Source of the DNA: Rhizobium hidalgonense
GTDB lineage: Bacteria > Pseudomonadota > Alphaproteobacteria > Rhizobiales > Rhizobiaceae
DNA: 36,970 nucleotides
Assembly: GCF_002914525.1 (NCBI RefSeq)
Contig: NZ_LODW01000071.1
Coordinates: forward strand, 1-36,970
Direction of reading: 5' to 3'
Below are positions 24,966 to 33,053 of the stretch, piece after piece. How positions within the stretch are numbered: position 1 is the first letter of the stretch; every line of letters starts with the position of its first letter. Position numbers and translations under genes: made by a program. The notes under the pieces are model-generated. The model ran no database searches. It was not told the origin of the DNA and saw only the letters and a program-made list of their open reading frames with translations.

Positions 24966-25041
24966 TGGTGCCGCTTGCAGGACTCGAACCTGCGACCCCA
25001 TCATTACGAATGATGTGCTCTACCACCTGAGCTAAAGCGGC
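24966..25041 (-). tRNA. tRNA-Thr (anticodon CGU)
   Basis: A 76-nt gene including encoded CCA. The acceptor stem GCCGCTT / AAGCGGC, the D-loop TAGCTCAGGTGGTAGAGC, the anticodon stem CATCA / TGATG around TTCGTAA, and the T-arm GCAGGTTCGAGTCCTGC all form. The anticodon CGT reads ACG codons for threonine. A T-rich stretch (TTTTTCTTT on the minus strand, 24965-24951) follows and can terminate transcription. Confidence 0.97.
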
Positions 25042-25081
25042 ATCTCGCGGCCGAACGATGCGGCCCGCGATTTGCATGGCG

Positions 25082-25110
25082 CTGATACAGCCATTGTCCG
25101 AAGATTTCAA
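25082..25110 (-). promoter_or_regulatory. Promoter of tRNA-Thr
   Basis: On the minus strand TTGAAA (25110-25105) and TATCAG (25087-25082) are 17 bp apart. The predicted transcript would start about 30-35 nt before the tRNA, a usual leader length. Confidence 0.6.
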
Positions 25111-25160
25111 GCGCCCTGTCATGCCTTTGGCAAAAAAGAGGGCAGGGTGGGAAACTCGGT

Positions 25161-26120
25161 TTAAAGGCTAAGCCGGGCACGGGCGGCCTTGTATTCGGCC
25201 TCCAGCCGGTCGACGAGTTTTTCCACGGGCTCGACGGCCTTGATGGCGCTGATCCCCTGGCCGCTGCCCCAGATGTCCTTCCAGGCCTTGGCGCCGCCGA
25301 CCGCCTGCTCGAAATCCATCTTCGAGACATCGGCTGCCGGCAGGTTGTCAGGGTCCATGCCGGCGGCGACGATCGAGGGCTTCAAATAGTTGCCGTGCAC
25401 GCCGGTGAAATAATTGGAATAGACGATATCGCCAGCCGCCCCTTCGACAATCGCCTGCTTGTAAGCCTCGGTGGCGCGCGCTTCTTCGGTCGCGATGAAG
25501 GGCGAGCCGATATAGGCCATGTCGGCGCCCATCGCCTGCGCGGCGAGGATGGCGCCGCCGGTGGCGATGGCGCCGGCAAGCAGCAGCGGCCCGTCGAACC
25601 ATTCGCGGATTTCCTGGATCAGCGCGAAGGGTGAAAGCGTGCCGGCATGCCCGCCGGCGCCCGCCGCCACCGCTATCAGCCCGTCCGCGCCCTTGCGGAT
25701 GGCCGAATGGGCGTGGCGGTTGTTGATAATGTCGTGCAGCACGATGCCGCCATAGGAATGCACGGCGGCATTGACCTCGGGCACGGCGCCGAGCGAAGAG
25801 ATCACAACAGGCACCTTGTATTTGACGCAGAGCGACAGATCGTGCTCCAGTCGCTTGTTCGACATATGGACGATCTGGTTGACGGCAAAGGGGGCGGCCG
25901 GCCGGTCGGGATGGGCGGCGTCGTGGCGGGCAAGCTCTTCGGTGATCTCGGCCAGCCATTCGTCGAGCTGGCTTTCCGGCCGGGCGTTCAGCGCCGGAAA
26001 CGCTCCGATCACTCCTGCTTTGCATTGCGCTAGCGTCAGTTTGGGATGCGAGATGATGAACAGCGGCGAGCCGATGACCGGCAGTCTCAAATTGTCCTCG
26101 AGGATCGGGGGGAGGGCCAT
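25161..26120 (-). CDS. Nitronate monooxygenase (2-nitropropane dioxygenase family)
   Basis: A 319-residue FMN-dependent TIM-barrel enzyme. Family marks are the N-terminal PVIGSPLFIISHPKL, VPVVISSLGAVPEV, GADGLIAVAAGAGGHAGTLSPFALI (phosphate and flavin binding), PLLLAGAIATGGAILAAQAMGADMAYIGSPFIATEEA, and a C-terminal helix. It oxidises nitronates, which detoxifies nitro compounds such as propionate 3-nitronate; some relatives act on enoyl groups. No signal peptide. It starts at ATG 26120 with GGAAG upstream. A perfect palindrome lies 16 bp before the start, pointing to control by a dimeric repressor or activator. Single-gene unit. Confidence 0.9.
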   Translation of the reverse strand: MALPPILEDNLRLPVIGSPLFIISHPKLTLAQCKAGVIGAFPALNARPESQLDEWLAEITEELARHDAAHPDRPAAPFAVNQIVHMSNKRLEHDLSLCVKYKVPVVISSLGAVPEVNAAVHSYGGIVLHDIINNRHAHSAIRKGADGLIAVAAGAGGHAGTLSPFALIQEIREWFDGPLLLAGAIATGGAILAAQAMGADMAYIGSPFIATEEARATEAYKQAIVEGAAGDIVYSNYFTGVHGNYLKPSIVAAGMDPDNLPAADVSKMDFEQAVGGAKAWKDIWGSGQGISAIKAVEPVEKLVDRLEAEYKAARARLSL

Positions 26121-26135
26121 GGTTCATCGCTTCCA

Positions 26136-26157
26136 TTGACGTTTACGAAAACGTCAA
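26136..26157. promoter_or_regulatory. 22-bp palindromic operator upstream of nitronate monooxygenase
   Basis: Arms TTGACGTTT and AAACGTCAA are perfectly inverted around ACGA. It starts 16 bp upstream of the start codon. The ACGTTTACG core resembles known sites of LiuR (MerR family), which controls branched-chain amino acid and fatty-acid genes in proteobacteria. The resemblance is from memory and not from a search; no such regulator lies in the window. Confidence 0.65.
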
Positions 26158-26407
26158 TCTCATAACAGAGAAGAAAAGACGATAAAAGAGCGCCTGCCAT
26201 GCCTTCGCCGATTTCACCCCGAATATATCAGTCCGAGACAGCTCACAAATAAGGTCCGCAAGCGCTGAAACCCGCCGATTATCCCCGCCGATCCACCGTG
26301 GCCCACTCTCGCAAGGCTTGCGGTTTGCCGCACTTGCCGTTACCGAATTTTGATGGAGAACGGCGGGGATTGCAGTCCGATGCCGAGTTCAAGGTGAAGG
26401 ACTTGAC

Positions 26408-27607
26408 GTGAGCGGATTAGAAACGGCCATCAGAACAGCGCTCGACAATTCCGATCGCGACAATCCGGAGGTTCGAGCGAGGATCTACCAGTCGGCCCGC
26501 CAGGCGCTGGAAGCCGGCCTGCGCAAGCAGGACATTACCGACGCCGAGGTCGTTGCCCATCATCGCCATCGCCTGGAAAGCACCATCCACGCTATCGAAA
26601 GCGAGGAGCGCGACCGACTTCACCCGCGCCAGAGGCCGCCGGAGGTGCCGGTGCCTCCTGATGTCGAAATGCCGGCGCCGCCGGTGCATCGGGGAGATGT
26701 TGCCGATATTGACAACCTCATTGACAGTCCCGTGCCCGCAGGCGAGACCCGCGGCGCCCCCGAGATCGCCATGCACCGCGGCGACGATTCGAATCTCGAC
26801 GGCGTGCATGCCGGCCATGCCGATCATCTCGCAGCCGCCCCGGTCGGCGAGGAACGCCTGACGCGCGGCCAGCGCGCCACCAACATGGATTTCCGCCCGG
26901 AGCGGGCGGCAGGCCGCCGCAAGCCGCGCAAATTCTTTTCGCGGCTGCTGGTCTGGTGCGTGCTGCTCGCCTTTATCGGCATCGGCGCCTGGTGGGCGCA
27001 TACATCGGGCCTGCTTTTGACGGCGGCCGAGCGCGACACCAGCGTCGCCAATCCGCCGGCCAGCACCCAGCCCGAGGATTTTACCGGCACTGACGATAGC
27101 GCCGGCAATGCGGCTTCCAAAGATCAGCCGGTGACCATCGATCCGCAGAACAGTTTTTCGGCCGATTGGATCCCAGTCTTCAAACCCGACGACGCTGACA
27201 AGATCCAGGCCGGTCCGCAGGCCCGCACCGAAAAGATCACCGAGAATGACGGCCCCGCCATCCGCCTGATTTCGCAGAGCGGTGCGGCCGAAGGCAATAT
27301 CTCGGTCAGCGTGCCGCCCTCGGTGCTGCAGCAGCTTGCCGGCAAATCCTCGACAATCGCGCTGACGCTGCAATCGACCACCGACGAGCCGACGCAGGTC
27401 ACCGTCGAATGCAATTTCCAGTCGCTCGGCAATTGCGCCCGCCATCGTTTCAACGTCACCCGGGAAAAATCGGATGCGCTGCTGCAGGTGAAGTTCGACC
27501 GCTCGCTGGCACCGAATGCGCCGGGCACGCTGACGATCAACAGCGATCTCGACGGCAAGGCGCGCGGCATCAACCTCTTCGCCATCCGCATCCTGCCGGG
27601 GCAATAA
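26408..27607 (+). CDS. Hypothetical single-pass membrane protein
   Basis: A 399-residue protein from GTG 26408 with GAAGG 7 nt upstream. The first 70 residues are helical and charged (LETAIRTALDNSDRDNPEVRARIYQSARQALE). A Pro-rich stretch (about 74-95) and two HRGD motifs (94-97, 123-126) follow. One membrane helix lies at about 179-205 after the basic stretch RRKPRKFF. The part beyond about 206 would be periplasmic: a linker of about 50 residues, then a beta-rich domain ending with NLFAIRILPGQ. Family not recognised. Topology suggests a cytoplasmic N domain tied to a periplasmic sandwich-like domain. Its stop faces that of ppk2 with a GC-rich tandem repeat between. Confidence 0.82.
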   Translation: MSGLETAIRTALDNSDRDNPEVRARIYQSARQALEAGLRKQDITDAEVVAHHRHRLESTIHAIESEERDRLHPRQRPPEVPVPPDVEMPAPPVHRGDVADIDNLIDSPVPAGETRGAPEIAMHRGDDSNLDGVHAGHADHLAAAPVGEERLTRGQRATNMDFRPERAAGRRKPRKFFSRLLVWCVLLAFIGIGAWWAHTSGLLLTAAERDTSVANPPASTQPEDFTGTDDSAGNAASKDQPVTIDPQNSFSADWIPVFKPDDADKIQAGPQARTEKITENDGPAIRLISQSGAAEGNISVSVPPSVLQQLAGKSSTIALTLQSTTDEPTQVTVECNFQSLGNCARHRFNVTREKSDALLQVKFDRSLAPNAPGTLTINSDLDGKARGINLFAIRILPGQ

Positions 27608-27678
27608 CCCAGCCCTGGCGAAGCCGGTGGCGCCAGCCTCGGCGCAGCCGATGGCGTCAGCCCCGGCGCAGCCGATGG
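27607..27678. repeat. Three imperfect 24-bp tandem units
   Basis: Units start at 27607, 27631 and 27655; the last two differ at two positions and end in GCGCAGCCGATGG. They lie just after the stop of the membrane protein gene, in the short convergent gap before ppk2. Probably slippage-derived; possible extension or decay of an Ala/Pro-rich C terminus. Confidence 0.65.
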
Positions 27679-27713
27679 CGACGGCCGCTGCCCGCCGCCC
27701 TCTTTCAGAAAGC

Positions 27714-28595
27714 CTATTTCAGGAATCCATGCCCCGAGCCGATGATCTGCTCATCGACCGTGCCGAGCACCTTCTTGTCCTTGCCGTCATAATCCATCCG
27801 GTTCAGCATGTGGCGGATGAGTTCAAGGCGCGCCCGCCGCTTATCGTTGGCGCGGATCACCGTCCAGGGCGCGAAATCCGTATGGGTTTCCTTCAGCATC
27901 CGGTCGCGCTTTTCGCTGTAATCGTCCCATTTCGTCAGCGCCGCGATATCCATGGACGACAGTTTCCAGACTTTCAGCGGGTCGTGCCGGCGGTCGTGGA
28001 AGCGCTTCAGCTGCATCTCGCGGCCGATATCGAGATAGAATTTGAAGAAGAAGATGCCCTCATGGGCGATGATCTTTTCGAGCTGCGGCGCCTGCTTGAG
28101 AAAATCCTGATATTGCTGCGGCGTGCAGAAGCCCATGACCGGCTCGACGCCGGCGCGGTTGTACCAGGAGCGGTCGAACAGCACGAATTCGCCTGCGGTC
28201 GGAAACTGCGCGACATAGCGCTGGAAATACCATTGTCCCTGTTCGCGCTCGGTCGGCTTGGTCAGCGCCACGACGCGCGCAAGGCGGGGGTTCATGTTCT
28301 CCGAGGAGGCCGAGATCGCGCCGCCCTTGCCGGCAGCATCCCGCCCTTCGAACAGCGCCATCACCCGCTTGCCGGTTGCCTGCAGCCAGAACTGAACCTT
28401 GACGAGCTCCACCTGCAGCTTTTCCAGCTGCTCTACATAATCTTCTTCCTTGAGTTTCTTCTTGTAGGGAAATTCGCCGGATTCCAGCGCATGTTCCTCG
28501 ACCCAATCCGGCAGAACGGGATCGTCGACATCTAAGATGCGCTTCTTTCCGCGGATATCCAGCTCGACCGCCCTGCTTTCGACGTCCCCAGCCAC
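27714..28595 (-). CDS. ppk2: Polyphosphate kinase 2 (PPK2 family)
   Basis: A 293-residue PPK2 of the short, single-domain kind. Walker A is EGRDAAGKGG (83-92), and Walker B / lid parts are LFDRSWYNRAGVE (139-151) and KPTEREQGQWYFQRY (113-127). It transfers phosphate between polyphosphate and nucleoside diphosphates in the cytoplasm. The frame is open far upstream, but the start is GTG 28595 since AGGAGG lies 5 nt before it and homology begins there. The segment after Walker A (AISASSENMNPR) differs from the TIKRF-EHLNPR form I know. Divergent from phoR, which links polyphosphate to the phosphate regulon by position. Confidence 0.9.
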   Translation of the reverse strand: MAGDVESRAVELDIRGKKRILDVDDPVLPDWVEEHALESGEFPYKKKLKEEDYVEQLEKLQVELVKVQFWLQATGKRVMALFEGRDAAGKGGAISASSENMNPRLARVVALTKPTEREQGQWYFQRYVAQFPTAGEFVLFDRSWYNRAGVEPVMGFCTPQQYQDFLKQAPQLEKIIAHEGIFFFKFYLDIGREMQLKRFHDRRHDPLKVWKLSSMDIAALTKWDDYSEKRDRMLKETHTDFAPWTVIRANDKRRARLELIRHMLNRMDYDGKDKKVLGTVDEQIIGSGHGFLK

Positions 28596-28684
28596 GTTGT
28601 CCTCCTGCCTCTGATCGTTTCTCACGCCAACATATTTACCGTTGGAAATCAAATCTTTCGCTGTCGGCCGGCGATTTTTCCAAA

Positions 28685-28724
28685 TTTCGGCTGCAGCCTT
28701 TCGTATTGCAGACGCCAGCCGAAA
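28685..28724. promoter_or_regulatory. Inverted repeat in the ppk2-phoR divergent region
   Basis: TTTCGGCTG (28685-28693) and CAGCCGAAA (28716-28724) are perfectly inverted with a 22-nt spacer. It lies in the 199-bp region that must hold the ppk2 and phoR promoters. It could be a hairpin in a leader or a split operator. A single Pho half-site, CTGTCAT, follows at 28729-28735. Confidence 0.4.
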
Positions 28725-28794
28725 ATTTCTGTCATGAATTACCGCTATCAGGCAGAGTTCAATATAAGACAACGAATCGACGCCGCGAGGGCAC

Positions 28795-30048
28795 TTGCAA
28801 GACGAAACTCCGTGGAGAAAAAGCCTGTTGGCGCGCATCCGGCGCGAGCGGCCGGTGCTGCTGGCGGCAATCCTCAGCGCACTCGCCGCGCTTGCCGCCG
28901 GCATGAACAAGTGGGTTGTGCTCGGCCTCCTGCTGATCATGATCGTCACCGCGCTTTTCAATGAGGCGCCTGTTATCAAGGATGCACCCGCCGAGCCGCT
29001 GGAGATTGCGCCAGAAGCGCCGCCGAGGCGCCTGCCTGAGGTTTCCTCCACGCTCTCCGGCCTCGATATACCGGTTATGGTGCTGTCGGACGATGCCTCG
29101 GTGCTCTTCCAGAACCGGGCTGCCGAAAAGGCCTTCGGCGAGGTAGTGCTCGGCGCCCATATATCGGCCCGCCTGCGCTCGCCGGGTGTGCTCGACATGG
29201 TGCGCGAAACCATCGCCACCAACGCCCCGAACCAGATCGAGCATGCAGAGAGGCTGCCCTCCGAACGCGTCTATATCGTGCGTAGCGCCCCCGTCGAATT
29301 CGCCGCCGAAGGCGCGCGCGAGCGTTATTTCATCCTCTCCTTCCGCGATATTTCAGAAGTCCGCCGCATCGACCGCATGCGCTCGGATTTCGTCGCCAAT
29401 GCCAGCCATGAGCTGCGCACGCCGCTTGCGTCGCTCCGCGGTTTCATCGAGACCATCCAGGGCCCGGCGAAGAACGATCTGAAGGCGCAGGCGCGTTTCC
29501 TCGCCATCATGTTCGACCAGGCCACACGCATGAGCCGGCTGGTCGACGATCTGCTTTCGCTCTCCCGCCTGGAGCTGAAGTCGCATATCGCCCCGGATGA
29601 GAAGGTCGATCTGGTGCCGCTGCTCGGCCATGTCAGGGATTCGCTGGTGCCGCTGGCAGCGGATGTCGGCGTCGACATCAACCTGCATCTGCCGGAGGGC
29701 AAGGTCGAGGTGCTGGGAGACCGCGACGAGCTTGTCCAGGTCTTCGAGAACTTGATGGAGAATGCCTGCAAATACGGCCAGGAGGGCAAGATCGTCGATG
29801 TCTGGCTGAAGAACGGCACCGGCAATCCCGTCGAAGTCAGCATCGTCGACAAGGGGCCGGGCATTCCGGCCGAACACGTGCCGCGCCTGACGGAGCGCTT
29901 CTATCGCGTCAGCATCGAAGACAGCCGCTCGAAAAAAGGCACCGGCCTCGGCCTCGCCATCGTCAAACACATCCTCACCCGCCACCGCGCCCGGCTGATC
30001 GTAAAATCCGAAGTCGACAAGGGCACGGATTTTACCGTGCGGTTCTGA
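28795..30048 (+). CDS. phoR: Phosphate regulon sensor histidine kinase PhoR
   Basis: A 417-residue sensor kinase. Two membrane segments lie at about 20-36 and 40-55, a PAS-like domain at about 85-185, and the HisKA domain has the phosphorylated H205 in ANASHELRTPLASLRGF. The HATPase domain has the N box ENACKYG (322-328), G1 DKGPGIP and G2 GTGLGLAIV. It phosphorylates PhoB when phosphate is scarce, under negative control by PstSCAB/PhoU. The start is TTG 28795 with GAGGG close upstream; no ATG fits before the membrane segment. Order phoR then pst operon then phoB supports the assignment. Confidence 0.92.
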   Translation: MQDETPWRKSLLARIRRERPVLLAAILSALAALAAGMNKWVVLGLLLIMIVTALFNEAPVIKDAPAEPLEIAPEAPPRRLPEVSSTLSGLDIPVMVLSDDASVLFQNRAAEKAFGEVVLGAHISARLRSPGVLDMVRETIATNAPNQIEHAERLPSERVYIVRSAPVEFAAEGARERYFILSFRDISEVRRIDRMRSDFVANASHELRTPLASLRGFIETIQGPAKNDLKAQARFLAIMFDQATRMSRLVDDLLSLSRLELKSHIAPDEKVDLVPLLGHVRDSLVPLAADVGVDINLHLPEGKVEVLGDRDELVQVFENLMENACKYGQEGKIVDVWLKNGTGNPVEVSIVDKGPGIPAEHVPRLTERFYRVSIEDSRSKKGTGLGLAIVKHILTRHRARLIVKSEVDKGTDFTVRF

Positions 30049-30239
30049 CAGGCATACGGGAATAGGGAGTCGAGAGGTCGCGGCACGCCCCTTCCGCCCC
30101 GTTTGCGGGCGTACGGCAACCTTAGCGTCATTTCTGAAGAATTTGCAATGCAAGGTCGAGGGGCGACGCAAACTTTGCCAACCCCTGACGTGATCAGCTA
30201 GGTCCTGAATAAGTTATCATTCAAAAACAATTAGATAGC

Positions 30240-30268
30240 CTGTCACAAATGTTTCACCGATTTGACAT
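30240..30268 (+). promoter_or_regulatory. Pho box upstream of pstS
   Basis: CTGTCAC (30240), GTTTCAC (30251) and a weaker TTGACAT (30262) repeat every 11 bp with an AAAT spacer after the first. The first two give the classical 18-bp PhoB site; the third extends the array. It lies about 108 bp upstream of the pstS start, and an AT-rich leader region surrounds it. Confidence 0.85.
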
Positions 30269-30375
30269 AAAAGGACGGTGCTTACAGCGCTAAGAGAGTC
30301 TCGCCGATGAAAAAAGGCACTGCGAGGGCCTCTCGAAAGGCCGCACTCACACAAGCCCAATCCGGGAGATTTTTA

Positions 30376-31410
30376 ATGAACACCTTCAAGCTCACCGTTG
30401 CCGCGCTCGCTGCAACCGCTGCTTTCGCCGGCGCTGCCGTCGCCCGTGACCAGATCCAGGTTGCCGGTTCGTCCACCGTCCTGCCTTACGCAAAGATCGT
30501 TGCCGAGTCCTTCGGCGAGACCTTCACCAACTTCAAGACGCCGGTCGTTGAATCCGGCGGCACGGGCGCTGGTCTGAAGGAATTCTGCAAGGGCGTCGGT
30601 GAAGACACCATCGACATCGCCAACGCTTCGCGTCCGATCAACAAGAACGAAGCCGAAGCCTGCAAGGCTGCCGGCGTGACCGACATCCAGGAAGTCAAGA
30701 TCGGCTATGACGGTATCGTCTTCGCAACCGACGCTTCCAACCCTGATGTAGCCTACGTTCCTGCCGACATCTACAAGGCCCTCGCAGCCCAGGTCGTCGT
30801 CGACGGCAAGCTCGTCGCCAACCCTTACAAGAAGTGGTCGGAAGTCAACCCGAAGCTTCCGGCTGTTGATATCGCTGCCTACATCCCGGGCGAAAAGCAC
30901 GGCACGCGCGAAGTCTTCGAACAGAACGTACTCGCCGCCGGCTGCAAGGCTTCGGGCGCAACCGACGTCATCGCCAAGGAAATTGCCGACAAGGCCGCTC
31001 AGGGCAAGGCCTGCGTCGCAGTCCGCAAGGACGGCGCTGCAGTCGACATCGACGGCGACTATCCGGAAACCCTGGCACGCATCGCCGCCAATAAGACCGG
31101 CGTTGGCGTATTCGGCCTTTCCTTCTATGAAAACAATGCCGACAAGCTGAAGGTTGCGAGCGTGAACGGTATTGTTCCGTCGACTGAAACCATTGCCAAC
31201 GGCACCTACCCGGTTTCCCGCCCGCTGTTCTTCTACGTCAAGAAGGCACATCTCGGCGCCGTTCCTGGCCTGAAGGAATACGTCAACTTCTTCGTATCCG
31301 ACCAGATGATCGGCCCCGACGGCCCGCTGGCTGAATACGGCCTGGTTGCCGCTCCGGATGCCGAGCGCGACGCGATCCGCAAGGAAGTCGAAGCCGGTAA
31401 GGCTATGTAA
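30376..31410 (+). CDS. pstS: Phosphate ABC transporter substrate-binding protein PstS
   Basis: A 344-residue periplasmic phosphate-binding protein. The start is ATG 30376 with GGGAG 8 nt upstream; the upstream ATG at 30307 would spoil the signal peptide. The signal MNTFKLTVAALAATAAFAGAAVARD is cleaved near residue 24. Phosphate-loop motifs are VAGSSTVLPYAK, GTGAGLKEFCKG and IANASRPI; GEKHGTREVFEQNV also fits. First gene of the Pho-box controlled operon. Codon use is strongly biased, suggesting high expression. Confidence 0.96.
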   Translation: MNTFKLTVAALAATAAFAGAAVARDQIQVAGSSTVLPYAKIVAESFGETFTNFKTPVVESGGTGAGLKEFCKGVGEDTIDIANASRPINKNEAEACKAAGVTDIQEVKIGYDGIVFATDASNPDVAYVPADIYKALAAQVVVDGKLVANPYKKWSEVNPKLPAVDIAAYIPGEKHGTREVFEQNVLAAGCKASGATDVIAKEIADKAAQGKACVAVRKDGAAVDIDGDYPETLARIAANKTGVGVFGLSFYENNADKLKVASVNGIVPSTETIANGTYPVSRPLFFYVKKAHLGAVPGLKEYVNFFVSDQMIGPDGPLAEYGLVAAPDAERDAIRKEVEAGKAM

Positions 31411-31417
31411 TCACTTT

Positions 31418-31448
31418 GCCGGCGCGGTGCTTCAAAGCCCGCGCCGGC
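31418..31448 (+). terminator. Hairpin between pstS and pstC
   Basis: A perfect 10-bp stem, GCCGGCGCGG / CCGCGCCGGC, with an 11-nt loop that can pair further, starts 7 bp after the pstS stop. No T-run follows, so it is more likely an mRNA-protecting or attenuating hairpin, allowing more PstS than PstCAB. Confidence 0.7.
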
Positions 31449-31571
31449 ATTGCCTTATCCCCTCGCGCGCCGGCGTTTCCGGTGTTGCAGGGTTGAATAC
31501 ATTCCGCATGATGCTGAAGGCGGCTGATGAAGCTGCCGGGCTTTGGGGCTACGGGCCTGGGGACGTAACGA

Positions 31572-33053
31572 ATGAGCACATCCATCATACTCTTGTGCCT
31601 TGTGGTGATCGGCGCCGCCGCCTATCTGGTCGCGCGCAGCCGGGCCGCAGCAATTGCCGGCGGCAGATCCTCGGCATTGCATTCACGGCCGGCCTATTAC
31701 GGCGCCTATGCGGCGATCTGGGCCGTTCTTCCCGCCCTCGCCGTCCTCTGCTTCTGGCTCTCGGTCAGCCCCGGCATCATCCAATCCTCGGTTCGCGGCA
31801 GTTTCCCTGCCGACGTCAAGGCGCAAGCCGCCGTCGAGCAGGATCTCGGCTATTCCATGGTGGCGACGGTCGCCCGCGGCCTGACGCTGCTGACATCAGA
31901 TGAAACTGCAGCGGTTGCCGGCGATCCCGCAGCGCTTCAGGCCAAGCTCAGCGAAAAGGGCGTGCCGCTTGCCGGCCAGCCCCAGCCTTACATGCTCGAC
32001 GCCGCCAAGACGCTCAACGCCATGAGCATGACGAGCCGCCTTGCCATGACGGCGGTCGTCTTCATTCTGGCCGTTGCCGGCGCCTTCTATGCGCTGCGCG
32101 CCATCGCCCCGCGCTTCCGCGCCCGCAACCGCGTCGAGCGCGTCATGCTCTGGGGCCTGCTGCTTGCCTCTTCGATCGCCATCCTGACGACGATCGGCAT
32201 CGTGCTTTCCATGCTGTCGGAAGCCGCCCGCTTCTTTGCCGCCGTTCCCGCCGCCGACTTCTTCTTCGGCACCGTCTGGGATCCGCGTTTTGCCGGCGCC
32301 GGCAGCTCGTCCTTCGGCCAGTTCGGGCTGATCCCGCTGTTGCTCGGCACGCTTTATATCGGCCTGGTGGCGATGCTGGTCGCCGTCCCCGTCGGCCTGT
32401 TTGCCGCCATCTACATGGCCGAATACGCCTCGCCGAAGCTGCGCGGCGTCGCCAAGCCGCTGCTCGAAGTGCTCGCCGGCATCCCGACGATCGTCTACGG
32501 CTTCTTCGCGCTTGTCACCGTCGGCCCGTTCCTGCGCGATTTCTCCGCCCAGATCAGCGGTCTGCTCTCCGGCAGCTACACCAACTTCATTCAGGCGCAG
32601 AGCGTTCTGACCGCCGGCATCGTCATGGGCATCATGCTGATCCCCTACGTCTCCTCGCTGTCGGACGATATCATCACTGCCGTGCCGCGGGCCCTGCGTG
32701 ACGGTTCGCTCGGTCTCGGCGCCACCCGTTCCGAAACCATCAAGAAGGTGGTTCTGCCGGCAGCTCTTCCCGGTATCGTCGGCGCATTGCTGATGACCGC
32801 CTCGCGCGCCATCGGCGAAACCATGATCGTCGTGCTGGCCGCCGGTGTCGCCGCCCGCATCCAGATCAACCCCTTCGAGCCGATGACGACGGTGACCGTC
32901 AAGATCGTCAATCAGCTCACCGGCGACCTCGAGTTCACCTCGCCGCAGACGCTGGTTGCCTTCGCTCTTGGCATCACGCTGTTCTGCATCACGCTTTGCC
33001 TCAACATCTATGCGCTCTACATCGTGCGCAAATACCGGGAGCAGTACGAATGA
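31572..33053 (+). CDS. pstC: Phosphate ABC transporter permease PstC
   Basis: A 493-residue permease with an N-terminal extension of about 190 residues containing extra membrane segments, a form usual in rhizobia and longer than E. coli PstC (about 320). The transporter domain from about 250 has GTLYIGLVAMLVAVPVGLFAAIYMAEYA, EVLAGIPTIVYGFFAL and ALRDGSLGLGATRSETIKKVVLPAALPGI, the ATPase coupling loop. The ATG at 31572 is 161 bp after pstS. It overlaps pstA by ATGA, so translation is coupled. Confidence 0.94.
   Translation: MSTSIILLCLVVIGAAAYLVARSRAAAIAGGRSSALHSRPAYYGAYAAIWAVLPALAVLCFWLSVSPGIIQSSVRGSFPADVKAQAAVEQDLGYSMVATVARGLTLLTSDETAAVAGDPAALQAKLSEKGVPLAGQPQPYMLDAAKTLNAMSMTSRLAMTAVVFILAVAGAFYALRAIAPRFRARNRVERVMLWGLLLASSIAILTTIGIVLSMLSEAARFFAAVPAADFFFGTVWDPRFAGAGSSSFGQFGLIPLLLGTLYIGLVAMLVAVPVGLFAAIYMAEYASPKLRGVAKPLLEVLAGIPTIVYGFFALVTVGPFLRDFSAQISGLLSGSYTNFIQAQSVLTAGIVMGIMLIPYVSSLSDDIITAVPRALRDGSLGLGATRSETIKKVVLPAALPGIVGALLMTASRAIGETMIVVLAAGVAARIQINPFEPMTTVTVKIVNQLTGDLEFTSPQTLVAFALGITLFCITLCLNIYALYIVRKYREQYE

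Noticed and set aside
27627..28535. 302-residue plus-strand frame opposite ppk2
   Set aside because: It is the antisense shadow of ppk2 joined to the 24-bp tandem repeat; no recognisable domain.
28729..28750. Pho box in the ppk2-phoR region
   Set aside because: Only one CTGTCAT half-site; 11 bp on either side there is no acceptable second repeat.
28596..29222. 209-residue N-terminal extension of PPK2
   Set aside because: It is antisense to phoR and precedes a strong ribosome site and the start of PPK2 homology at GTG 28595.
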